Of a DNA stretch of 6,053 nucleotides, positions 1 through 5,852 are shown piece after piece. A program made the position numbers and the translations under genes. Where the stretch lies: positions 2,825-8,877 of the forward strand of contig MGRI01000069.1 of NCBI GenBank assembly GCA_001798105.1, in the 5' to 3' direction. The stretch's first letter is position 1, and every line of letters begins with the position of its first letter. The notes below the pieces were generated by a model. It was not told where the DNA came from. It did not search any database and saw only the letters and a program-made list of their open reading frames with translations. Origin of the DNA: Deltaproteobacteria bacterium RIFCSPHIGHO2_02_FULL_40_11. Lineage in GTDB: Bacteria; Bdellovibrionota; JACOXK01; 2-02-FULL-40-11.

Positions 1-325
1 TCGTTAAAAGTACGGTTGAAAAAATAATTTTTTGCCCTAAAAACTGCCGCCTTACAAACGCATAGGCCACCATCATTGAAAAAAATATATTTCCAAGCGT
101 TACAAAAAAAGAAACAATCGCGGAATTTAAAAAGTACCTGTCAAAAGGACCACTTTGCCACACATCGATATAATTTTGAAAGGTCCAGGTTTTGGGCCAA
201 AGTTCATTCATGGAGATTAAAAGTGACCCCTGCGTTTTAAAGGAAGTAATCGTCATCAAATACAATGGAAAAAGAGAAATCAAAACCATCACCAATAAAA
301 TAAAAAATAAGAGGAGTCGTTTCAT
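1..325 (-). CDS. MalG-like sugar ABC transporter permease (partial, 3' end outside window)
   Basis: This is the second membrane subunit of a carbohydrate-type (CUT1) ABC importer; it would pair with the permease half of the upstream fusion protein in the inner membrane. The 108 visible residues show a short basic N-terminus (MKR), a first membrane span at about residues 4-24 running into LFPLYLM, a periplasmic stretch ending in QNYIDVW (50-56), then YFLNS (64-68), a second span and AYAFVRRQF (87-95). That order (P.....T..NY, a NS motif, then AYAF.R..F) is typical of MalG-family permeases. The start is ATG at 325-323, overlapping the upstream TGA as ATGA, with AAGGAG five bases upstream (331-336), so the start is well supported. 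Family members are usually about 270-290 residues, so roughly 60% lies beyond the left edge, including the EAA loop. The substrate cannot be told from this part. Confidence 0.9.
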   Translation of the reverse strand, partial: MKRLLLFFILLVMVLISLFPLYLMTITSFKTQGSLLISMNELWPKTWTFQNYIDVWQSGPFDRYFLNSAIVSFFVTLGNIFFSMMVAYAFVRRQFLGQKIIFSTVLLT

Positions 326-2505
326 GCGCGCTCCTTTAAGACTTTCATTTGAATATAAGCAAAAATGCCAATCAAAATGGCCAAAAGATAACTGATTGCA
401 GAAGCTGACCCGATTTGAAACTCGCTAAATCCTTTTTCGTAGAGATAATACACAATGGTTGTTGTAGACCGGGCAGGCCCCCCACGTGTCATTGTGAAAA
501 TTTCTGGAAAAACCTGAAGCGAATTAATGGTATTAATCACAACCACAAATAAAATCATGGGACGAAGACTGGGAAGTGTAATTTTAAAAAATTGCTGGAT
601 AGAGTTTGCGCCATCCAGTCTGGAGGCCTCATACAGCTCTTTTGGAATAGCCTGAAGTGCTGCTAAAAATAAAATCATGTAATAGCCACTGCTCGACCAA
701 ACGGCCATGGCCATAATGCTATAAAGCGCTACATCGCGATTCACAAGCCATGCGGGCGCAGGACGCGGCAAACCTAAAAACGTTAAAAGCGTATTTAAAA
801 ACCCATTTTCCGCATAAAAGTACGTAAATAAAGTGGCAATCACAATAATCGACGTTACGACAGGCAAGAAAAACCCAGCCTGAAAAAAAGATTTCCAGGG
901 TACCCCCTGGTGAATCAAAACGGCAAGCACCAATGCAATCACAAGCGTAAATGGAATGGTCCCCATCGCAAAAACAAGTGTATTGAAAACCGCATGTAAA
1001 AAATCTGGATTTTTAAGCACTTCCACATAATTTAAAAGTCCCCGAAAAGAAAAAGAGGAAGATAAAACATGATAATCTGTAAAACTAATCATGAACGCAT
1101 ATAGAAGTGGGAATAAACTAAAGGCTAAAAATAAAATCACCCAAGGCGATACAAAAATCCAAGAAGAAGCGGCGCCCAATGAAATAGACCGATTTCGAAA
1201 TAAAATGAGTAACCCCACCATCAAAAAAAGACCCACCCCCATCCACAGAAAAAGCGCTTGATCGGTAAAGGCTTCTTTTCTTTCTGGCACAATCAAATGC
1301 TGATTGATTTTTGTGTGGGCTTTCAGTTGCGCCTTTTCAACGGGCATGTCTTCTAAAAGAATTTGATCCACCATGCTGGAAAGCGTTTTTTCCACTTCAA
1401 AAAAACCAGGATGCGCCGGCGTTGTTCTTGTAAAAAGCATTTGCTTGGCAAACATTTGAAAGCGTGGATCCGACTGGAAAAAAGGGTCCTTTAAAGCCCG
1501 CTTTAAAGCCGGCAAAACATTTTTTTGCGATTTTGAAATGGCCAAAGATACTTCATAGGAAGTGAGGTATTGAATAAATGCAACCGCTGCTTCGGGCGAT
1601 TTTGTGTGCTTGGAAACAACCAACATCTCTGCCCCACCAAAAGAGATGGGCGTTTGATGTTCTGTGGGCGTTGGGACCAACGCAACGCCATAATTTAAAT
1701 TTGGATTATTTTTTTCGATGCTTTTAAAATTCCAAGCCCCCGATAAAATAAGTCCCAATTTTCCTTGTGCAAAAAGCTGATCTAATTGTTCTTGCCGATC
1801 GACCAAGGCATGTTGCTTGAGTTGCACATAAAACCGAAGCGCATTTTGAGCAGCTTTAGAATCCAAAGCACTTTGCTTTAAGTCTGGGGTTAAGACATCT
1901 CCCCCACCATTCCAAAGATACGGGATAAAGGCTTGCCAGGGCGCAAAATCTTCTGCCACGGGAATGCCATAGCCATAAATCTTGGGCCCCAATTTTTGGA
2001 TTTCTCCCGCTGTATAGAGAAGCTCAGACCATGTTTTGGGAGGATGATTGGGATCTAAATTCGCTTTTTGAAAAAGATCTTTATTGTAGAGCAAAAACCG
2101 CGTACCCACCAGCCAGGGCATGCCATAAATTCTGTCTTCATGCACAACAGGATCCCACATTAAATAATCATTTTTAAGCGGTTTTAGATCTTGGGTCAGC
2201 TCTTTTAAAACACCACTTTGTGAAAACCTGGGTCCCCAGGTAGAACCAATTTCAAAAACATCGGGTTCATTTTTGGCAATGAGGCTTGTTACAATTTTAT
2301 CAAACCCATAGTCCCAAGAAAGGTGTTGAAGCTGGACGTCAATATTCGGATATTTTGCCTCAAACTGTTTTTCAATTTCAGGGGTTAATTCTGAATCAAT
2401 GCTAAAATGCCAAACGCGAAGTATTTTTTGGGGAGGATCCCCAAAAAGCACATGAGGTGCAAAGCACCCCATGAAAAGCAAAGCATATAGAATTTTTTGT
2501 CTCAT
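322..2505 (-). CDS. Fused solute-binding protein and MalF-like permease of a sugar-type ABC transporter
   Basis: One 727-residue chain joins two usually separate importer parts. Residues 1-22 look like a Sec signal (MRQK, then a hydrophobic core; possible cleavage after LFG). Residues about 27-404 match family-1 extracellular solute-binding proteins: LRVWHF near the start, PDVFEIGSTW (81-90), YGMPWLVGTRFLLYNKDLF (127-145), PPKTWSEL, and GGAEMLVVSK (290-299). A span at about 417-436 followed by RNR leads into a MalF-type permease (about 445-725) with six spans. Its cytoplasmic EAA loop is EASRLDG...ITLP (626-645). Positive-inside charges put the binding domain in the periplasm and the EAA loop and C-terminus (MKVLKERA) in the cytoplasm, so the fused topology is coherent. 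The start overlaps the preceding TGA by ATGA with a weak AAAGG upstream. The probable substrate class is a sugar or oligosaccharide, as in MalE/MalF, but the specific ligand is unknown. No ATPase motifs are present. Confidence 0.93.
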   Translation of the reverse strand: MRQKILYALLFMGCFAPHVLFGDPPQKILRVWHFSIDSELTPEIEKQFEAKYPNIDVQLQHLSWDYGFDKIVTSLIAKNEPDVFEIGSTWGPRFSQSGVLKELTQDLKPLKNDYLMWDPVVHEDRIYGMPWLVGTRFLLYNKDLFQKANLDPNHPPKTWSELLYTAGEIQKLGPKIYGYGIPVAEDFAPWQAFIPYLWNGGGDVLTPDLKQSALDSKAAQNALRFYVQLKQHALVDRQEQLDQLFAQGKLGLILSGAWNFKSIEKNNPNLNYGVALVPTPTEHQTPISFGGAEMLVVSKHTKSPEAAVAFIQYLTSYEVSLAISKSQKNVLPALKRALKDPFFQSDPRFQMFAKQMLFTRTTPAHPGFFEVEKTLSSMVDQILLEDMPVEKAQLKAHTKINQHLIVPERKEAFTDQALFLWMGVGLFLMVGLLILFRNRSISLGAASSWIFVSPWVILFLAFSLFPLLYAFMISFTDYHVLSSSFSFRGLLNYVEVLKNPDFLHAVFNTLVFAMGTIPFTLVIALVLAVLIHQGVPWKSFFQAGFFLPVVTSIIVIATLFTYFYAENGFLNTLLTFLGLPRPAPAWLVNRDVALYSIMAMAVWSSSGYYMILFLAALQAIPKELYEASRLDGANSIQQFFKITLPSLRPMILFVVVINTINSLQVFPEIFTMTRGGPARSTTTIVYYLYEKGFSEFQIGSASAISYLLAILIGIFAYIQMKVLKERA
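2425..2472 (-). other. Two tandem mRNA hairpins in the 5' coding region of the fusion gene
   Basis: Read on the minus-strand mRNA, 2472-2464 pairs with 2460-2452 (nine pairs, one of them G-U, loop UUU), and 2447-2438 pairs with 2434-2425 (ten Watson-Crick pairs, loop of three). Four bases separate the two. The G-U pair in the first stem would be an A-C mismatch in the opposite-strand RNA, so that stem favours the mRNA orientation. They cover codons about 12-27, encoding the end of the signal peptide. Neither is followed by a U-tract, so they do not look like terminators. A role in translation or mRNA stability is inference; chance within coding sequence is possible. Confidence 0.5.
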
Positions 2506-2693
2506 GCCGCCTTTTTTTTCTTGCTTTGTGCTTCATTTTCTTTTGGGAAGGGATACACATTTTGGGTGGAATGCTTCGATGGTTTAGATCCTTGAAAACG
2601 TCGCCAAAGGGCTGTAACCCCATGGACAATACCCGCCGTCACCAAGGTACAAGCCGCTAAAAATAAAACCAGCATGAATGTTTCACCGCTCAT
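2502..2693 (-). CDS. Small single-span membrane protein, unrecognised family
   Basis: This is a 63-residue protein I do not recognise. It has a short N-terminus (MSGET), one hydrophobic span at about residues 6-29, then RR (31-32) and a polar, basic tail ending in KKKKAA. The positive-inside rule suggests N-out, C-in, with about 33 residues in the cytoplasm. It is probably real. The start at 2693 has AGAGG about six bases upstream and overlaps the end of the HEAT gene by 11 bases, and its TGA overlaps the next ATG as ATGA. It therefore fills the gap between two strong genes without leaving untranslated sequence, as a coupled operon member would. The membrane span and its position suggest it acts with the HEAT protein or the transporter at the inner membrane, but no function can be assigned. 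Its last codons contain an A8 run forming A_AAA_AAG in phase. Confidence 0.72.
   Translation of the reverse strand: MSGETFMLVLFLAACTLVTAGIVHGVTALWRRFQGSKPSKHSTQNVYPFPKENEAQSKKKKAA
2511..2517 (-). other. Candidate -1 frameshift heptamer A_AAA_AAG
   Basis: The coding strand carries eight A residues (2519-2512) followed by G. Read in the frame of the small membrane protein, the last codons are AAA AAG preceded by A, which is the classic bacterial -1 slippery heptamer in the right phase. A -1 shift here reads GGC GGC ATG and enters the frame of the binding protein-permease gene with no stop in between; without a shift, translation stops two codons later at TGA. The same tract also supplies the weak AAAGG that could serve as ribosome-binding site for the downstream ATG, which is a simpler explanation for it. 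Strong downstream hairpins exist but start 38 bases past the heptamer, farther than usual for a stimulator. Confidence 0.35.
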
Positions 2694-4047
2694 GAAGACC
2701 TCTTTTCTTGTGAAACTCTAAGAGTTTCGATTTGGCATAGGCACGCACCTCATGGTCTGGGTCAGATTCAGAAATTTCTTTTAAAACTTCTAAAATATGT
2801 GTTCGTTCCCAAACCATAATCGCAGAAAGTGCCCTTCTCCTTATTTTTGCATCTAGACTTGATTTTGCAGACTCTAAATACGCTTCATAAAAACGATCAC
2901 ACGCTTCCCATCCATACTTTTGTAGAAAAATGCGAACATCCAGGCCAATGAATTCAAAAACTTTTTCAATTTCTTGAGATTTATGCGCCTGCAATTCCAA
3001 CAAGAAAGCTTCCTGGAAGGAAACATCCCCAAGTTTTGAAACAAGTTTTCGAAAATGCTCCTCTTTTCCATGAAGCGCCATAAAAATAAGAACTTTGGAA
3101 CGCACTTTTTGAGAAGGATCTGTGAGTAGTTTTAAAACAGAACTTTCTGCGGCTTGGTTTTGGAAAGGAGCCAAGGCTTCAAGGGCTGCAATGCGAACTT
3201 CAAGATTGGGATCTTTCAGTCTTTGGATAAAAAGAAGAATATCTTTTTCGTCTTGAAATTTTGCTAAAATGGAAACGGCATTCTTTCGAATGTCTGGATT
3301 GATATCATCTAAATAATCATATAAAAATTGGGCATACTCTAACCTGTTCCAGTGCGAAAAAACTTCTAAAACACCTGTTTTTGCAGCATCGGACTTTAGT
3401 TCAATGAGATGCGGAATCAGGGTTTGAATTCGGCCATTCAGGGACGCCAACATTTTTGCAATTTTACCTCTTAAGTCTGGATGGGGAATATCTAAAAGCT
3501 GTACAAATAACCCTATGTTTTGAACCGCCCCTTTTTCTTGCATCACCCCGACCGCCATATCCGAAATGGCTTTCACACAACACTGTTTTACTTGCGGCGT
3601 TTCACTTGGGTCATGAAAAGCATCTAAGATAAAGGGGATGTCTTGAACACTTGCCACGCTCGCCATTTTTAAAACAGCGTTTTCACGCTTGAGAGGATCA
3701 AAAGACTCTTTTAAAACCCTTCGAAGCTCATCTTGAATGCCCAAAGCTTCATATAATTTTTGGAAAGCTTGTTTTTCGACTTCCATCCAAATTCCCTCAA
3801 AGTGTTCAAAAAAGATGGGTTCTAAAATAGAAACCGAAACCGCTTTTAATTGTTTTTCAAGCTTTGTTTTTTGTTGACCTTTCGCCACGCGCCACTTTGA
3901 AAAAAGCGCTAAGACTTTTTCATGTTGGAGCTGTGTTTTATTATTTCGAAGGCGAGACAAAAGTTCGCGAACGAAAACCCAGCTTAAAATTAAAAAAATA
4001 AGCCCGGTGAGCACATAAATTGAAAATTCTAAAAGTCTTTCAGACAT
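2683..4047 (-). CDS. Membrane-anchored HEAT-repeat protein
   Basis: A 454-residue protein with an N-terminal membrane span at about residues 8-26 and a long soluble part. The basic stretch after the span (RELLSRLRNNK) places the soluble part in the cytoplasm. From about residue 110 it is built of helical pairs with the HEAT-like pattern D-P-x-x-x-V-R-x-x-A: DPSETPQVKQ (146-155), HPDLRGKIAKML (189-200), NPDIRKNAVSIL (250-261), DPNLEVRIAALEAL (279-292), DPSQKVRSKVL (310-320) and DPDHEVRAYAKSKLL (429-443). Such repeats are protein-binding scaffolds; no catalytic motif is visible. The start at 4047 has GAGGA four bases upstream. It is the first gene of the minus-strand operon and overlaps the next gene by 11 bases, so it is probably co-expressed with the ABC transporter. 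An adaptor or scaffold role at the membrane is inference; the partner is unknown. Confidence 0.85.
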   Translation of the reverse strand: MSERLLEFSIYVLTGLIFLILSWVFVRELLSRLRNNKTQLQHEKVLALFSKWRVAKGQQKTKLEKQLKAVSVSILEPIFFEHFEGIWMEVEKQAFQKLYEALGIQDELRRVLKESFDPLKRENAVLKMASVASVQDIPFILDAFHDPSETPQVKQCCVKAISDMAVGVMQEKGAVQNIGLFVQLLDIPHPDLRGKIAKMLASLNGRIQTLIPHLIELKSDAAKTGVLEVFSHWNRLEYAQFLYDYLDDINPDIRKNAVSILAKFQDEKDILLFIQRLKDPNLEVRIAALEALAPFQNQAAESSVLKLLTDPSQKVRSKVLIFMALHGKEEHFRKLVSKLGDVSFQEAFLLELQAHKSQEIEKVFEFIGLDVRIFLQKYGWEACDRFYEAYLESAKSSLDAKIRRRALSAIMVWERTHILEVLKEISESDPDHEVRAYAKSKLLEFHKKRGLHER

Positions 4048-4128
4048 ACGATCCTCAGAGGTTTTCCCCTACCCTATGTATCGGCTAATTTCGTTGCAAA
4101 ATTTAACCCTATTTGTTAGTTTTTTCCC
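4048..4128. promoter_or_regulatory. Divergent intergenic region driving the HEAT/transporter operon and rocA
   Basis: Both flanking genes start outward from this 81-base spacer, so it should hold promoters in both directions. The best candidate element is TTGCAA at 4094-4099, which is its own reverse complement and so could serve as a -35-like box either way. Seventeen bases on, the plus strand has TTAGTT (4117-4122) and the minus strand has TAGGGT, both poor -10 matches. A weak AATTT/AAATT inverted repeat (4087-4091 and 4099-4103) surrounds it but may only reflect AT-richness. On the minus strand GAGGA (4056-4052) is a good ribosome-binding site for the HEAT gene; on the plus strand none is seen before rocA. 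That promoters lie here is likely; the exact boxes are weak. Confidence 0.4.
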
Positions 4129-5679
4129 ATGCAAAAAACCTTTAAAAATGAACCTTTTACAGATTTTTCGGATGCAAAAAACGTCAAAAAAATGACGGAG
4201 GCCCTGGCGAAGGTTCGGGCCAACCTCAACCAAGAATATCCCCTCATTATTTTAGGAGATAAGGTCAAGGCCCAAAGCACTTTCCCCTCCTTAAACCCCG
4301 CCAATACCAAAGAAATTGTGGGTGTTTTTCAAGATGCCGATGAAACACTGACCCATCAGGCCATTGAAGCAGCCGCCATCACCTTTGAAACCTGGAAAGA
4401 AACACAGCCAAAAGACAGAGCCCAAATGCTTTTTAAGCTGGCCCATCTGATGCAAAATAAAAAATTTGAATTGGCTTCCTGGCTGGTGATTGAGGCCGGA
4501 AAATCCTGGCCTGAGGCAGACGGAGAAACAGCTGAAGCCATTGATTTTTGTAACTACTATGCCCATGAAATGATTCGCCTCAGTGAACCGCCCCAACTTA
4601 CAAAAGTAAAATTTGAAAAAAATGAACTTGTGTATTTGCCGTTAGGCGTGGGGGCGATTATTTCGCCTTGGAATTTTCCCTTAGCGATTTTTGCGGGGAT
4701 GACCGTTTCGGCAGTGGTTACGGGGAACACTGTTGTTGCCAAACCTTCGGAATATGCACCCACCCTGGGCTATCAATTTATGCGTTTCGTCAAAGAAGCC
4801 GGCATTCCACCTGGCGTAATTAACTTTGTAACAAGCCAAGGCTCTAAAATTGGGGAAATCATGGTGAAACACCCCAAAGTAAGATTTATTTCTTTTACAG
4901 GAAGTAAAAAAGTAGGTCTTGAAATCAACGCCGAAGCTTCAAAAATTCAGCCCGGACAAAAATGGATCAAACGTGTGATTGCAGAAATGGGTGGAAAAGA
5001 TGCCATTATTGTAGACCGCGATGCAAACCTGGAGGATGCAGCTACCAATGTCTTGTCCTCAGCCTTTGGACTTCAAGGACAAAAATGTTCTGCATGTTCG
5101 AGAGCCATTATTGATGAAAGCATTTACGATGAATTTCAAAAAAAACTTTTAGAAAAAACAAAACAAATTCAAATGGGAGATCCCTCTGATCCCAAAACCT
5201 TTGTGGGCCCTGTCATCAGTGAAGCAGCCATCCAAAAAGCAAAAAAATATATTGAAATTGGAAAAAAAGAAGGACGTCTTCTAACCGGTGGAAATTTTCA
5301 TTTAGAAAAAGGGTATTTCTTAGAACCCACGGTTTTTGGAGATGTTTCGCCCAAAGCCACGATTGCCCAAGAAGAAATTTTTGCCCCCGTATTGGCCCTG
5401 ATTCAAGCAAAAGATTTTAATGATGCTCTCAATATCGCCAATGACACGGAGTATGGGCTAACAGGTTCTGTTTATACAAATAATGCTTCACATAAAGAAA
5501 TGGCAAAAAAGAAATTTCATGTGGGTAATTTTTATATCAATCGAAAATGCACAGGCGCATTGGTGGGCGTGCACCCCTTTGGGGGGTTTAATCTATCCGG
5601 CACCAATTCCAAAGCAGGCGGACCGGATTATTTAAAACTTTTCATGCAGGCGAAAACAATTTCAGAGCGTTCATCTTAA
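4129..5679 (+). CDS. rocA: L-glutamate gamma-semialdehyde (1-pyrroline-5-carboxylate) dehydrogenase
   Basis: This enzyme oxidises L-glutamate 5-semialdehyde, in equilibrium with 1-pyrroline-5-carboxylate, to glutamate with NAD+; it is the second step of proline breakdown and also serves arginine/ornithine catabolism in the cytoplasm. The 516 residues match the length of the stand-alone RocA type (about 515). It has the family N-terminus EPFTDF (8-13), PWNFP (180-184, Asn182), AKPSE with Lys205, GSKKVG (258-263), general base Glu286 in EMGGK, nucleophile Cys320 in GQKCSAC, and EEIFAP (415-420). The C-terminal PFGGFNLSGTNSKAGGPDYL (483-502) is characteristic of P5C dehydrogenases among aldehyde dehydrogenases. 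All key residues are present, so it should be active. The ATG is fixed by the conserved N-terminus and by an in-frame TAG at 4117-4119. No Shine-Dalgarno sequence precedes it; the upstream bases are pyrimidines. No proline dehydrogenase is adjacent. Confidence 0.95.
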   Translation: MQKTFKNEPFTDFSDAKNVKKMTEALAKVRANLNQEYPLIILGDKVKAQSTFPSLNPANTKEIVGVFQDADETLTHQAIEAAAITFETWKETQPKDRAQMLFKLAHLMQNKKFELASWLVIEAGKSWPEADGETAEAIDFCNYYAHEMIRLSEPPQLTKVKFEKNELVYLPLGVGAIISPWNFPLAIFAGMTVSAVVTGNTVVAKPSEYAPTLGYQFMRFVKEAGIPPGVINFVTSQGSKIGEIMVKHPKVRFISFTGSKKVGLEINAEASKIQPGQKWIKRVIAEMGGKDAIIVDRDANLEDAATNVLSSAFGLQGQKCSACSRAIIDESIYDEFQKKLLEKTKQIQMGDPSDPKTFVGPVISEAAIQKAKKYIEIGKKEGRLLTGGNFHLEKGYFLEPTVFGDVSPKATIAQEEIFAPVLALIQAKDFNDALNIANDTEYGLTGSVYTNNASHKEMAKKKFHVGNFYINRKCTGALVGVHPFGGFNLSGTNSKAGGPDYLKLFMQAKTISERSS

Positions 5680-5711
5680 GGTCGGAAAACCGACCCCCTT
5701 CGTCCATTTTT
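5680..5711 (+). terminator. Probable weak intrinsic terminator of rocA
   Basis: A perfect six-base GC-rich stem GGTCGG/CCGACC (5680-5685 and 5690-5695) with an AAAA loop begins at the base directly after the rocA stop codon. A run of five T residues follows at 5707-5711, but about eleven bases lie between stem and T-run, farther than in a canonical terminator, so termination may be partial or the hairpin may instead protect the 3' end. Its position immediately after the stop favours a 3'-end role. Confidence 0.5.
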
Positions 5712-5852
5712 ATCTACGAAAATTTTAAAAACATGAATGATTTCAATCCTAAAATAAATTTCAGGCTAGAAACGTTTTGGCATGAAGATTGTATATAGAA
5801 ATTGGTGTGGATATTTGTCATTTAATTCACTATAACTAAAAGGAGACTAAAA

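Noticed and set aside
192..395. 67-codon plus-strand open frame
   Set aside because: It lies antisense to the MalG-like start and the end of the fusion gene, has no convincing ribosome-binding site, and its product has no recognisable features.
895..910. CCAGGG/CCCTGG inverted repeat with a 4-base loop
   Set aside because: It lies deep inside the permease coding region, is short, and has no T-run on either side; probably coincidental.
2425..2447. Second hairpin as an intrinsic terminator
   Set aside because: On the mRNA strand the 3' side is followed by A residues rather than U, and it lies inside an intact coding sequence.
2402..2629. 75-codon minus-strand open frame spanning the small-gene/fusion junction
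   Set aside because: It is in a third frame over two better-supported genes; the cysteine- and lysine-rich product looks like a shifted reading of the signal peptide and A-run region.
4086..4105. Possible larger operator palindrome around TTGCAA
   Set aside because: Only about half of the positions match across the dyad; beyond the 5-base AT arms it does not hold up.
4291..4596. 101-codon minus-strand open frame
   Set aside because: It is antisense to the highly conserved rocA gene and is a shadow of its codon use, as are the other minus-strand frames across 4116-5410.
5733..5798. 21-codon plus-strand frame (MNDFNPKINF...) between rocA and the coiled-coil gene
   Set aside because: No ribosome-binding site, AT-rich context, and the same frame runs open back into the end of rocA; it is best explained by chance.
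5777..5836. TTGGCA, TATATA, TTGTCA and TATAAC as promoter boxes for the coiled-coil gene
   Set aside because: No pair has 16-18 base spacing (9, 10 or more than 20 instead), and TATAAC would place the start inside the ribosome-binding site.
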